This document shows, piece after piece, positions 54,659 through 63,819 of a stretch of 64,000 nucleotides of DNA. Position numbers and translations under genes: made by a program. This DNA is from Bacillota bacterium. GTDB taxonomy: Bacteria; Actinomycetota; Aquicultoria; Aquicultorales; Aquicultoraceae. A model generated the notes under the pieces. It worked only from the letters and a program-made list of their open reading frames with translations. It did no database searches and was not told where the DNA came from. The stretch covers positions 1 through 64,000 of the forward strand of contig JAIMBH010000010.1 in assembly GCA_023511485.1 (NCBI GenBank), written 5' to 3'. Every line of letters starts with the position of its first letter. The stretch's first letter is position 1.

Positions 54659-54732
54659 TCTGATAGTCATAGGCGACCGTTAAGGTAAATTAAAGCGGCG
54701 GCAAGCAGACAGCGAAAAAGGAGTGGGTCTAA

Positions 54733-55824
54733 ATTTATTATCTATATATCCTGATAGCGATTGTAGGGCTGGGATTAGTCATATTTATACATGAATTTGG
54801 GCATTTTCTGGCGGGAAAGATAATGGGCTTAAAGGTCAAGGAGTTTATGTTTGGTTTACCAGGCCCAAAGCTGTTTTCTTTTAGGTGGGGTGAGACTGAG
54901 TACGGTGCGACTATGATACCGTTCGGCGGATATGTAAAATTTGCTGGAGTGGAGTCAGAACTGCAGCTTGAAGAAGACGATGAGGATAAAGATACGCCTG
55001 CCGAGCGAAAATACGATACACAACCGCGTTGGAAAAAAGCGATTATCATGATAGCCGGGCCGTTCATGAACATGGTGCTACCGGTAATCCTGATAGCGAT
55101 AGTACTTATTGTGCAAGGAGTACAGGTCGCCGACAATAGAAGCGTAATTGGTGAAGTTCTAAAGGGAAGCCCCGCCGCTGAGGTCGGTCTAAAACGGGGC
55201 GATAGAGTTATATCGATCGATGGACAAAAGGTCGATACATGGCAAGGCATGGTAAAAATTCTAAAGAATAAACCGGGCCAGCAGATTACGCTCGTAGTTA
55301 AAAGAGATGGCGATATTCTAACGCTAAAACCAACCCTCCAAGAGAAGGATGGGAACGGCTTTCTAGGCGTATCGATGAACCTGCTTCACAAACGCTTGCT
55401 TCCACACCAGGCCCTATATCATGGATTAATGCAGACGCTTGGATTCATAAAATTAATTGTCGTATCCTTATATAACGTCATAATCCATAAACCAGGTATT
55501 CTCGTAAAAGATAGCGCTGGTCCGGTTGGTATTACGGCAGTATCAGCGCAGATAGCGCAGAACAATTTCTGGGATTACATCATCTTTTTGGCCTTTATCA
55601 ACGTTAATATTGGAATATTAAATCTATTCCCTTTCCCGCCATTAGATGGCGGAAGGCTCGCAATTCTAGGGGTGGAGGCACTAAAGAGAGGCCCGCTCAA
55701 CAAAAAACTGGTTTTGGCTATCAATGCAGTTGGGATGGCATTGCTTCTTGCGTTTATGGTATTTATAGTGTTCTCAGATATTAGAAAGTTGGTTCAGGGG
55801 ATTCCATTCCCCGGTGGAGGTTAG
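54733..55824 (+). CDS. rseP: RIP metalloprotease RseP/RasP, apparent ATT start
   Basis: Site-2 protease of the regulated intramembrane proteolysis type, about 363 residues. The HExxH motif is FIHEFGHFLAGK, encoded from base 54784 on and upstream of the first in-frame ATG (54823), so that ATG cannot be the start. The frame opens after a TAA at 54730, and the first codon is ATT at 54733, ten bases after AAGGAG. This gives 19 residues before the histidine, as in homologues. A PDZ domain (GDRVISIDGQKV) lies mid-protein, and the third zinc ligand is in NLFPFPPLDGGRL. Confidence 0.93.
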   Translation: MYYLYILIAIVGLGLVIFIHEFGHFLAGKIMGLKVKEFMFGLPGPKLFSFRWGETEYGATMIPFGGYVKFAGVESELQLEEDDEDKDTPAERKYDTQPRWKKAIIMIAGPFMNMVLPVILIAIVLIVQGVQVADNRSVIGEVLKGSPAAEVGLKRGDRVISIDGQKVDTWQGMVKILKNKPGQQITLVVKRDGDILTLKPTLQEKDGNGFLGVSMNLLHKRLLPHQALYHGLMQTLGFIKLIVVSLYNVIIHKPGILVKDSAGPVGITAVSAQIAQNNFWDYIIFLAFINVNIGILNLFPFPPLDGGRLAILGVEALKRGPLNKKLVLAINAVGMALLLAFMVFIVFSDIRKLVQGIPFPGGG

Positions 55825-55825
55825 A

Positions 55826-56914
55826 ATGGGCAGCAATACGCGAAAAGTAAAGATAGGCGATGTTATAATCGGCGGCGGAAATCCCGTCGCCGTTCAATCG
55901 ATGACAAACAGTAAAACAGAAGATATTGGTGCAACAGTTGAACAAATTAGAGCTCTCGAAGAGGCAGGTTGCGAGCTTATCCGCGTAGCTGTCCCCACGA
56001 GCGAAGCTATTGCAGCGCTGTCGAAAATAAAGAAGGAAATAAAAATCCCATTAATAGCCGATATCCACTTCCATTGGGAGTACGCAATTGGTGCGATTGA
56101 GGCCGGAGTCGAAAAGATCAGAATAAACCCGGGCAATATCGGCGGCGAAGAATATGTCGCCAAAATAGTCATGAAAGCAAAGGAGAATGGCACTGCCATA
56201 AGAATAGGCGTTAACTCCGGTTCATTACATCCGAAATACTCAAAAGAGGAAGATGTAGCTACAGCTTTAGTTAAGAGCTGTCTTGAATATGTAAAATTTT
56301 GCGAAAACCTAGACTTTAATAGAATCGTTTTGTCTGTAAAGTCATCATCAGTTGTAAATTCAATAAAAGCTTACAGGATGCTGGCTGAGAGCACTGATTA
56401 TCCGCTGCATTTGGGAATAACCGAGTCGGGTTCGTTAATGTCAGGAACGGTTAAGTCAGCTGTAGGGCTTGGCATATTGCTGTCAGAAGATATTGGGGAC
56501 ACTATGAGGGTATCTCTTTCGGCGGATCCAGTTCACGAGGTGCAGGTGGCTTATCAAATACTTCAAGCTCTAGAGCTGAGAATGTACGGCCCCGAAATTA
56601 TATCCTGCCCAACATGCGGAAGATGCGATATAGATGTTATACCAGTTGTAGAAGAGATAGAAAAGCGGCTTGCTTCTATAAGAACACCATTGAAAGTAGC
56701 TATTATGGGGTGCGTAGTAAATGGCCCGGGTGAAGCTCGCGATGCCGATATTGGTATCGCGGGCGGCAAAAGAGAAGGCGTTGTTTTTAGGAAAGGAAAG
56801 GCAATAAGGCGTGTATCTTCAGACAACATGGCAGCGGAGCTAATGAGTGAGATCGAGAAACTTATCGATGATGTGAAGGAAGGCGAAAAGGCCGACGGTA
56901 CCACAGATAAGTAA
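55826..56914 (+). CDS. ispG: 4-hydroxy-3-methylbut-2-en-1-yl diphosphate synthase
   Basis: [4Fe-4S] enzyme that makes HMBPP, the substrate of IspH. About 362 residues. VQSMTNSKTEDIGATVEQI is at the N-terminus, and LIADIHFHWEYAI and IRINPGNIG follow. The cluster cysteines are in SCPTCGRCDID and MGCVVNGPGEARDADIG. ATG 55826 is chosen over GTG 55814, because GGAGG lies between them at five bases from the ATG. It directly follows rseP, in the usual order. Confidence 0.95.
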   Translation: MGSNTRKVKIGDVIIGGGNPVAVQSMTNSKTEDIGATVEQIRALEEAGCELIRVAVPTSEAIAALSKIKKEIKIPLIADIHFHWEYAIGAIEAGVEKIRINPGNIGGEEYVAKIVMKAKENGTAIRIGVNSGSLHPKYSKEEDVATALVKSCLEYVKFCENLDFNRIVLSVKSSSVVNSIKAYRMLAESTDYPLHLGITESGSLMSGTVKSAVGLGILLSEDIGDTMRVSLSADPVHEVQVAYQILQALELRMYGPEIISCPTCGRCDIDVIPVVEEIEKRLASIRTPLKVAIMGCVVNGPGEARDADIGIAGGKREGVVFRKGKAIRRVSSDNMAAELMSEIEKLIDDVKEGEKADGTTDK

Positions 56915-57058
56915 ATGCCTAGTAATGCCACAATCCCCATTACTTATCCTCAAATGATCTGAGTTATAGGAGCAATCTCCTGAATTCTGCTTTTTATTAT
57001 ATAATAAAAACTATCTTAAGGGTTGATGCTTAAGCAGTCGGTTGGAGGAACTAGAAAA

Positions 57059-58789
57059 ATGAAATTTTCAGAGCTTTATGCACCTACGTTGAAGGAAAGT
57101 CCGGCAGAGGCAGAAGTTATCAGTCACAAGCTGCTCTTGCGGGCGGGAATGATAAGAAAGGTAGCTACTGGCGTATATACTTTTATGCCGCTTGGATACA
57201 AGGTAATAAGGAAGATAGAGAAAATCATACGCGAAGAGATGGACAGGGTAGGAGGCCAGGAAATACTCATGCCCGTGATTCAACCAGCGGACGTTTGGAA
57301 GCAAACAGGGCGCTGGGATCAGTATGGCCCTGAGATGATGAGGCTAAAAGATAGACACGGAAGAGAATTTGCGCTTGGGCCAACACACGAGGAGCTTGTG
57401 ACAACGCTTGTCAAGGATGAGTTAAGGTCATACAAACAGCTTCCGCTTACGTTATACCAAATTCAGGTAAAATTCAGGGACGAAATAAGACCAAGGTTTG
57501 GTCTTATGCGTGCACGTGAATTTATCATGAAGGATGCTTATAGCTTTAACGCTGATATTGAACAGCTGCAGAAGTCATACAGCGACATGTACGACGCGTA
57601 TACGCGTATTTTTACAAGGTGCGGTTTGAATTTCAGGGCAATCGAAGCAGCGACGGGACTGATAGGCGGAAAAGTTTCTCAGGAGTTTACGGTACTTGCA
57701 GAATCGGGAGAGACCACGGTTTTATATTGCGAAAGATGCGATTATGCAGCGAGCGATGAGATTGCAACGACACGATTGCCAGAGCCATCGGACGAGGAAA
57801 TCAAGCCGTCGGAGACGGTAAGCACACCAGGTGTAAAAAGCGTGGCCGAAGTATCGGCTTTTCTTGGTGTTCCTGAGACAAAAATAGTAAAAACACTAAT
57901 ATATAAGTTTGGCGCAAGAGAGCTTGCAGCGGTTCTTATAAGGGGAGATAGAGACGTAAACGAAGAAAAGCTATCGGCTGTATTGGGGACGAATGACTTC
58001 CACCTGCTTGCAGGGATGGAGTGGGAAGAATATCCAGAACTAATACAGGGATATGTCGGCCCTGTCGGGCTTAAGGACGTAAGGATCATTGCAGATAATG
58101 AAATATCGGTGATGAGAAATTTTGTCGTAGGCGCAAATAAAAAGGATGCACACATTGTAAACGTGAATGTAGGTGAAGACTTCCAGGTGAAGGAGTGGGC
58201 GGAAGTAAAGCTGGTAAAGGCGGGTGATCAGTGCCCCGAATGCGAAGGGAAGCTCCTTGAGACAAGAGGGATCGAAGTCGGGCAAATATTTCAACTTGGG
58301 GCAAAGTACAGCAGTGTGCTAGGGGCTGTTTTTGTTGATGAGGACGGTCAAACAAAGCCCTACATTATGGGGACTTATGGAATAGGAGTTAGCAGGACTG
58401 CCGCTGCAGCTATAGAGCAACATAATGATGAAAACGGGATAATCTGGCCGATATCAATTGCGCCGTACGAGGTTTCTATTATTGTTCTTAATTACGATAA
58501 GGATGAGCAAAGGGAGATTGGCGATAAGATATACAGGGGATTAGAGGAAAAAGGCGTTGAGGTAATAATCGATGATAGGGTAGAATCGGCAGGAAAGAAG
58601 TTTGCCGACTCAGATTTAATCGGTTTCCCGCTGCAGGTGATTATTGGTGGGAGAACAATCAAAAGTGGTAACGTAGAAGTCAAAAAAAGAGAAACAAATG
58701 AGAGAGTAGAGTTTCCGCTAGAGCAGGCGGTGGATGAAATAGCAGAGCTAGTAAAAGAGATGCATAAGAGCCTACAGCCGGAGGAGTAG
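57059..58789 (+). CDS. proS: Prolyl-tRNA synthetase, bacterial type with editing domain
   Basis: Class II synthetase of 576 residues. MKFSELYAPTLKESPAEAEV starts the protein. Motif 2 and its neighbours are LGPTHEELVTTLVKDELRSYK and YQIQVKFRDEIRPRFGL. An insertion domain (about 235-385) edits mischarged Ala-tRNA, and motif 3 is YGIGVSRTAAAA. The anticodon-binding domain follows. The ATG at 57059, with GGAGG ten bases before it, is preferred to the upstream open frame (57023). Confidence 0.96.
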   Translation: MKFSELYAPTLKESPAEAEVISHKLLLRAGMIRKVATGVYTFMPLGYKVIRKIEKIIREEMDRVGGQEILMPVIQPADVWKQTGRWDQYGPEMMRLKDRHGREFALGPTHEELVTTLVKDELRSYKQLPLTLYQIQVKFRDEIRPRFGLMRAREFIMKDAYSFNADIEQLQKSYSDMYDAYTRIFTRCGLNFRAIEAATGLIGGKVSQEFTVLAESGETTVLYCERCDYAASDEIATTRLPEPSDEEIKPSETVSTPGVKSVAEVSAFLGVPETKIVKTLIYKFGARELAAVLIRGDRDVNEEKLSAVLGTNDFHLLAGMEWEEYPELIQGYVGPVGLKDVRIIADNEISVMRNFVVGANKKDAHIVNVNVGEDFQVKEWAEVKLVKAGDQCPECEGKLLETRGIEVGQIFQLGAKYSSVLGAVFVDEDGQTKPYIMGTYGIGVSRTAAAAIEQHNDENGIIWPISIAPYEVSIIVLNYDKDEQREIGDKIYRGLEEKGVEVIIDDRVESAGKKFADSDLIGFPLQVIIGGRTIKSGNVEVKKRETNERVEFPLEQAVDEIAELVKEMHKSLQPEE

Positions 58790-59449
58790 ATGGCAAACTC
58801 GCCAGAAAGAATAGCAGCCATTGTACCGGCGTATAATGAAGAAAATCAACTGGGTGCTGTATTAAAAGTTTTAACCAGGATTGATGAAATCGACGAGATA
58901 ATTGTGGTAAATGATGGATCTATAGATCAGACATCGGCTGTAGCGAGGTCATATGGAGTCAAAGTTATAGATAAAGAAGTTAATGCCGGCAAAGGTGCAG
59001 CTATGCAGACGGGGATAAATTCGACCGATGCGGATATATTGCTTTTTATTGATGCAGATCTTTTAGGGCTAGAGGAAAGGCATATAAGAGATCTTCTGAA
59101 TCCCCTGATAAGCGATAAAAAGCTGATGATGACGGTAGGGCGTTTTGTCGGCGGAAGACTAGCAACAGACCTTGCGCAGGCCCTTGTACCGACAATAACC
59201 GGACAGCGTGCTGTAAGGCGGGCTTTCTTTGAAGGTCTGTCTGACCTTAGCGATACGGGTTTCGGTGTCGAGATAGCGATAACGCAGCATGCCAGGAGGC
59301 AGGGATATAAGGTCGAAGAGGTATTGATCTCTGAGGTGAGCCAGGTTATGAAGGAAGAAAAACTTGGCAAAATTGCCGGTTTCAGGGCGCGACTTAAAAT
59401 GTACGCCGATATATTAAAGCAGATCGCACGCAACAGTAAAAAGAAATGA
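58790..59449 (+). CDS. Glycosyltransferase family 2
   Basis: GT-A glycosyltransferase of 219 residues. AAIVPAYNEENQLGAVL is at the N-terminus, then IIVVNDGSIDQT, NAGKGAAMQTGI, and the metal-binding LLFIDADLLG. It has no membrane segment. This layout is shared with dolichyl-phosphate-mannose-synthase-like and glucosyl-3-phosphoglycerate-synthase-like enzymes; the acceptor is unknown. It starts one base after the proS stop and ends directly against the convergent ferredoxin gene, with no gap. Confidence 0.85.
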   Translation: MANSPERIAAIVPAYNEENQLGAVLKVLTRIDEIDEIIVVNDGSIDQTSAVARSYGVKVIDKEVNAGKGAAMQTGINSTDADILLFIDADLLGLEERHIRDLLNPLISDKKLMMTVGRFVGGRLATDLAQALVPTITGQRAVRRAFFEGLSDLSDTGFGVEIAITQHARRQGYKVEEVLISEVSQVMKEEKLGKIAGFRARLKMYADILKQIARNSKKK

Positions 59450-59644
59450 TTAAAACTCTTTTACAGCCATTGTGTCATAAGGGCATGCTGCTACGCATTT
59501 GGCACAGCCGTAGCAAAGATTCGTATCGACAGCAACGGGCTCGTCTTCATCTAACCTAAAGAGAGCTTTAGTGCTACAGGCCTTTAGAGCCAGGCATTTT
59601 TTACAGTATTTGCAGTTATCGAATTTAACTGTTGCTTTAATCAT
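59450..59644 (-). CDS. Small 4Fe-4S ferredoxin-like protein
   Basis: 64 residues with two iron-sulfur motifs. The first is CKYCKKCLALKAC, with the fourth cysteine five residues after the third instead of the usual three. The second is the classic CYGCAKCVAACP. The N-terminal beta strand (MIKATVKFDN) resembles subunit-type ferredoxins such as the delta subunits of 2-oxoacid oxidoreductases. It follows the P-ATPase on the same strand after 35 bases, with AGAGGT at a good distance. An electron-transfer role is inferred. Confidence 0.85.
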   Translation of the reverse strand: MIKATVKFDNCKYCKKCLALKACSTKALFRLDEDEPVAVDTNLCYGCAKCVAACPYDTMAVKEF

Positions 59645-59679
59645 TTGAAATACCTCTTTTTAAGCAATCGGATTTTTAG

Positions 59680-62070
59680 CTATCCGCTATTTTTTTTGCT
59701 TGGGCTACCAGGGCTTGAAAGTAATCTCATTCCATTTAATATAACAAGAACAGCCATGCCGGTATCTGCAAACACAGCCATCCATAGACTTGCAGTACCT
59801 GCGATGCCAAGAACGATAAACAAAAACTTAATTGCAATTGCAGAAATAATATTCTGCTTGATAATTTTAAGCGCACGGCGTCCTAAATTTATCGTGTATG
59901 GAATGTTGGCTAGCTCATCGGCCATAAGTGCGATATCTGATGTTTCAAGAGCAATATCGGATCCTATTGCACCCATTGCAATCCCAATATCAGCACGGGA
60001 TAAAGCAGGTGCATCGTTAACGCCGTCACCAACCATGGCTACCTTTCCATATTTTCGGGAAATCGCTTCAATAGATCTTACTTTATCTTCAGGCAGTAGA
60101 TCCGCCTTATATTCCGAGATTCCGACCTGCGAGGCTATCTCTTTGGCAGTGCTTTTATTATCGCCGGTTAGCATGAAAATATCGGATATTCCGATGTCAC
60201 GAAGCAGCTTGACGGTTCTCCTTGCATCGATACGCAATTTATCCGCAACAGCTATGATGCCAAGAAGTTTTTCATTTGTGCCAAGTATAAAGACGGTTTT
60301 TCCTTCCTGCTGCATAGCATAGCCAAGGGATTCGACCTCTGGATCTCTAATATTTAATTGCGCAAAAAGCTTCGGGTTACCGACGTAGAATGATTTCCCG
60401 CCTATATCAGCTTTAAGTCCAAGCCCCGGCATTGATAAAAACTCGCTAATCTCTAAGGGTTCTAGGTCGCGATCCTTTGCATAATCCAAAACCGCTTTTG
60501 CAAGCGGATGCGCCGATCTAGATTCTATAGAGCTTACAATTTGAACAATTTCTTTTTCTGTGTAGCCATTAAGCGATACAATGTCCGTAACGGCCGGCTG
60601 GCCGGTAGTTAGCGTGCCGGTTTTATCGAAAATAATCGTTGATACCTGTCCGGCTGCTTCAAGGTATGAACCGCCTTTAATAAGAACCCCGTTTCGCGAG
60701 GCCGCACCGATAGCGGCGGCAACCGCGACAGGAGTAGACAATACGAGAGCGCACGGACACGCTATGACTAGAAGAACAAGGGCTCTATAGAGCCAAGCAG
60801 TGAGAGGAAACCCAAAAATTGGCGGCACAATTGCAACCGCTAAGGCGGTAGCTATAACAGCGGGCGTATAATACCTTGAAAATTTATCAATGAAGCGCTG
60901 GGAATTAACTTTCTTTGATTGCGCATCTTCAATGAGGTGGATTATGTGTGAGAGAGTCGTATCCTTGGACTCCCTTGTGACCTCAATTTCGATATAGCCT
61001 TCGTGGTTGAAGGTACCGGCATAGACAGTATCGCCTACCTGTTTAGGAACTGGAAGCGATTCGCCTGTTATCGCCGATTGGTTTACCGATGAGGATCCAT
61101 CTACGATGCGTCCATCAACAGGAATGCTTTCACCTGGCTTTACGATAACAATATCGCCAATGCGGACATCCTCGATGGAAACGACCCTGGTCCCTTCGCC
61201 CATCTTAACCGTTGCCGAATTTGGTGCAATTTCTAACAGGCTGCGTATGGCATGACGTGTCCTATCCATAGTATAGGCTTCAAGCATAGTGCCAAAGGCG
61301 AAAAGAAACATGACAGTGGCGGCTTCTTCCCATTGATGAAGAAACATGGCACCGATAACCGCAACTGTCATTAGCACGTTCATATCAAAAATAAACGATC
61401 TGATTGAGGAAACCGCACTTCTAGCAGGTCTATATCCGGCTATCGCAACTGTGGTTGCAAGTAGGGCAGTGTTGATGATTGACTCGCCAAATACAAATTG
61501 CAGAAACATTGCGAGTGAAAGAGGGATAGCCGAGATGATGGTGGTGAGGGCTCGCTTATCGGATAACCAGAATGACCTCCGCGATAGTTCGGCTTTAAAA
61601 GCCCCCTCGATATCGGCTGTGTACCCGATTGATTCAATAACCTTCAATATCATTGAAGAGGGAACAAGGTCTTCATGATGGTTTACAATAAGCTTGCCCG
61701 TTTCATAGGTTAAAAGCGCATATTCAACACCTTTAAGGGAAGAAATCTTTGCTTCAAGTTTCTTAGAGCAGTCGGGACAATCAAGGCCTTTTATGAAAAA
61801 CACTGTTTTGCGAAGATTATCGCCCGCTTCAATTTCATATCCAAAATATTTTACCGTAGAGAGGATAGCTTCTCTATCGGTTAAAGATTGGTCATATTCT
61901 ATATGAAGGTTCGCAGCGGAAAAGCTGACCGAAACGCCTTTAATTCCAGGCATTTTTCGAATTGCCTTTTCTACTTTTAACGCGCAGTCAGGGCAATCTA
62001 ATCCGGCGATATGAATATTTTCTTGAACTAATTTATTTGAAGTAATCTTGTATGTTTCCATAGTTATCAC
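59680..62070 (-). CDS. P1B-type heavy-metal ATPase, Zn/Cd/Pb type
   Basis: Metal efflux pump of 796 residues. Two N-terminal HMA domains each have GLDCPDC (at about 24-30 and 94-100). The membrane CPC motif is [13 protein letters not shown], the phosphorylated aspartate is in [10 protein letters not shown], and the ATP-binding hinge is [13 protein letters not shown]. The last helices have KFLFIVLG and [23 protein letters not shown], the pattern of the ZntA/CadA group. GTG 62070 overlaps the stop of the ArsR-type regulator gene (GTGA), so the two are co-translated. Confidence 0.93.
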   Translation of the reverse strand: MITMETYKITSNKLVQENIHIAGLDCPDCALKVEKAIRKMPGIKGVSVSFSAANLHIEYDQSLTDREAILSTVKYFGYEIEAGDNLRKTVFFIKGLDCPDCSKKLEAKISSLKGVEYALLTYETGKLIVNHHEDLVPSSMILKVIESIGYTADIEGAFKAELSRRSFWLSDKRALTTIISAIPLSLAMFLQFVFGESIINTALLATTVAIAGYRPARSAVSSIRSFIFDMNVLMTVAVIGAMFLHQWEEAATVMFLFAFGTMLEAYTMDRTRHAIRSLLEIAPNSATVKMGEGTRVVSIEDVRIGDIVIVKPGESIPVDGRIVDGSSSVNQSAITGESLPVPKQVGDTVYAGTFNHEGYIEIEVTRESKDTTLSHIIHLIEDAQSKKVNSQRFIDKFSRYYTPAVIATALAVAIVPPIFGFPLTAWLYRALVLLVIACPCALVLSTPVAVAAAIGAASRNGVLIKGGSYLEAAGQVSTIIFDKTGTLTTGQPAVTDIVSLNGYTEKEIVQIVSSIESRSAHPLAKAVLDYAKDRDLEPLEISEFLSMPGLGLKADIGGKSFYVGNPKLFAQLNIRDPEVESLGYAMQQEGKTVFILGTNEKLLGIIAVADKLRIDARRTVKLLRDIGISDIFMLTGDNKSTAKEIASQVGISEYKADLLPEDKVRSIEAISRKYGKVAMVGDGVNDAPALSRADIGIAMGAIGSDIALETSDIALMADELANIPYTINLGRRALKIIKQNIISAIAIKFLFIVLGIAGTASLWMAVFADTGMAVLVILNGMRLLSSPGSPSKKNSG

Positions 62071-62465
62071 TTCGAAATATTAAGCCAGGATGCTGCTATG
62101 GGCTCATTGAACTCCTCCTGAACATGGCTCATGCATTGGGAAACAAGCCCTATTATGTGATCGTCATCAAGTGAATAGTAAACCATCTTTGCGGATTTAC
62201 GCCTCTTAACAAGCCTCATGTCTTTTAGTTTTCTAAGCTGGTGAGATACGGCTGACTGGCTCATCCCCACAATCTCAGCGATTTCACAAACACAAAGCTC
62301 ATCCTTAAGAAGCGCAAGAACTATTTTTACGCGTGTTGCATCGGACAGGGCTTTAAACGTATCGGAAAGCCTGTCTATTGCGAGGCTATCGGGCAGCATC
62401 CTTTGGATTTGCTCAACTTTCTCTTTCTCAAGTTTTATTTCCGAACAGAGGTCGTCTGATGACAA
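62067..62465 (-). CDS. ArsR/SmtB-family metal-responsive repressor
   Basis: Winged-helix repressor of about 132 residues. [19 protein letters not shown] gives a CxC site (CVC) in helix 3 as in CadC/ArsR. The C-terminal [19 protein letters not shown] has the DxH...H spacing of the SmtB/CzrA helix-5 zinc site. It should release the operator on binding Zn, Cd or Pb and let the ATPase be made. The start is TTG at 62463-62465, seven bases after GGAGG. The longer open frame would start inside the operator. Confidence 0.9.
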   Translation of the reverse strand: MSSDDLCSEIKLEKEKVEQIQRMLPDSLAIDRLSDTFKALSDATRVKIVLALLKDELCVCEIAEIVGMSQSAVSHQLRKLKDMRLVKRRKSAKMVYYSLDDDHIIGLVSQCMSHVQEEFNEPIAASWLNISK

Positions 62466-62486
62466 GGAAAAGCCTCCTATAATGCT

Positions 62487-62510
62487 ATATATGAACAATT
62501 GTTCACATAT
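62487..62510 (-). promoter_or_regulatory. SmtB-type operator
   Basis: Imperfect 12-2-12-like palindrome with a perfect 14-base core TGAACAATTGTTCA (62492-62505) and flanks ATATA/CATAT. It overlaps the predicted transcription start of the repressor-ATPase unit, as in other ArsR/SmtB systems. Confidence 0.8.
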
Positions 62511-62513
62511 AAC

Positions 62514-62543
62514 ATTATATATCGGATTTTACATTCTGGTCAA
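62514..62543 (-). promoter_or_regulatory. Promoter of the repressor-ATPase unit
   Basis: Reading the minus strand: TTGACC (62543-62538), an 18-base spacer, TATAAT (62519-62514). The start would fall near 62507, inside the operator. Confidence 0.75.
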
Positions 62544-62642
62544 TTAGTAATATAGGGTTCAGAAGCTTAGATTTTAGGTTAGCAGTTAACAAGCCAGTGG
62601 AGTCCTCAAGGCGTAAAATGCCTATTAAAAAGCCTGAATAGC

Positions 62643-63803
62643 TTAGGCGGCGTGGTGATGCCCCTCAAGAAGTTGCTCATACCGGGCGGAGATAAAATCT
62701 ACTATATCATCGATCTCATACTCAGTTGTCCATTTGCCGAAACTAAATCTAATAGAGCCAAGCGCATAGGTTTCAGGAATGTGCATCGCCTTCAGGACAT
62801 GCGATATTTGGTATCTCTCAACGTCGCATTCTGCTTCTGCTAAGGCTGAAACTTCAGGCGTTGCAAGCAGCAGGTCGCGTGCAACAACTCCAGGGAAGGC
62901 GAGGTTGACGGTATTTGGAACCCGCGCTGTCGGGTGGCCGATAAGAAGAACCTGTGGAACGCTTGTAATAAAAAGTTCAAAAAGGCGTTCGCGCATTTTG
63001 AGCATATGAGAAGAAGATTGATTAAGAGACTCGGCGACTATCTGGCAGGCTTTACCCAGGCCGACAATCCCTGGAACATTTTCAGAGCCTGAACGAAGCC
63101 TGAATTCCTGGCTGTTACCTCCGATCAATGGGTCTATCTCTGTACCTTCTCTTATATAGATAGCCCCCACACCTTTAGGCCCATAGAATTTATGGCCTGA
63201 AATAGAGAGCAGATCGACGCCTAAATCATCTACGTTAACCGGTATCTTGCCAATAGTTTGGGCGGCATCAGAGTGAAAGTAAATGCCGAATTCTTTTGCA
63301 ATATTTCCGATCTCTGGAATTGGCTCAATTGTGCCGACTTCATTGTTTGCATGCATGACAGATATAAGAATTGTATCTTCGCGGATTGCATCTTTGAGAT
63401 CATCAACAGAGACCATGCCATAATCATCGACTGGCAATATTGTTAGCGAAAAACCTTGGGATTCAAGGTATCTGCAGGGTTGAAGTACTGATTGGTGTTC
63501 TACGCTCGTCGTTATGATATGTTTGCCGTGGTGTTGGTTAGCGTATGCAATGCCCTTCAGAGCGAAGTTATTGGATTCTGTTGCACCACTGGTAAAGATT
63601 ACCTCATGAGGGCGGCAGCCGATACACTCTGAAACGCGATGTCGGGCGAGTTCAATTGCTTCTCTTGATTTATAACCATACCAGTGTTTGCTGGATGCAT
63701 TTCCAAAATAATCGCTAAAGTACGGAAGCATCTCCTCGAAAACAGCAGCATCAACCGGTGTTGTTGAGTTGTAATCTGCGTAAATCGGTTTATTTGTAAC
63801 CAT
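62643..63803 (-). CDS. Cysteine desulfurase (NifS/IscS-like) with atypical catalytic loop
   Basis: PLP enzyme that takes sulfur (or selenium) from cysteine, 386 residues. YADYNSTTPVD is at the N-terminus, FTSGATESNNFALKG follows, and the PLP lysine is K205 in ISGHKFYGPKGVGAIY. The catalytic cysteine aligns at C326, at the right distance before SHVLKAM. Its loop reads SALAEAECDVERY, whereas IscS/NifS have the conserved SSGSAC. The protein ends in a histidine run (GHHHAA). It lies 16 bases behind a dihydrolipoamide dehydrogenase gene on the same strand. No iscU is in the window. Confidence 0.88.
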   Translation of the reverse strand: MVTNKPIYADYNSTTPVDAAVFEEMLPYFSDYFGNASSKHWYGYKSREAIELARHRVSECIGCRPHEVIFTSGATESNNFALKGIAYANQHHGKHIITTSVEHQSVLQPCRYLESQGFSLTILPVDDYGMVSVDDLKDAIREDTILISVMHANNEVGTIEPIPEIGNIAKEFGIYFHSDAAQTIGKIPVNVDDLGVDLLSISGHKFYGPKGVGAIYIREGTEIDPLIGGNSQEFRLRSGSENVPGIVGLGKACQIVAESLNQSSSHMLKMRERLFELFITSVPQVLLIGHPTARVPNTVNLAFPGVVARDLLLATPEVSALAEAECDVERYQISHVLKAMHIPETYALGSIRFSFGKWTTEYEIDDIVDFISARYEQLLEGHHHAA

Positions 63804-63819
63804 GAGTCCCCAGCTAGAA

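Noticed and set aside
54823-55824. rseP as an N-terminally truncated protease starting at ATG 54823
   Set aside because: HExxH and the first membrane segment are encoded in frame upstream without a stop.
59645-60322. Forward open frame of 225 codons opposite the metal ATPase gene
   Set aside because: It is antisense to a strongly conserved coding region and its translation looks like no protein family.
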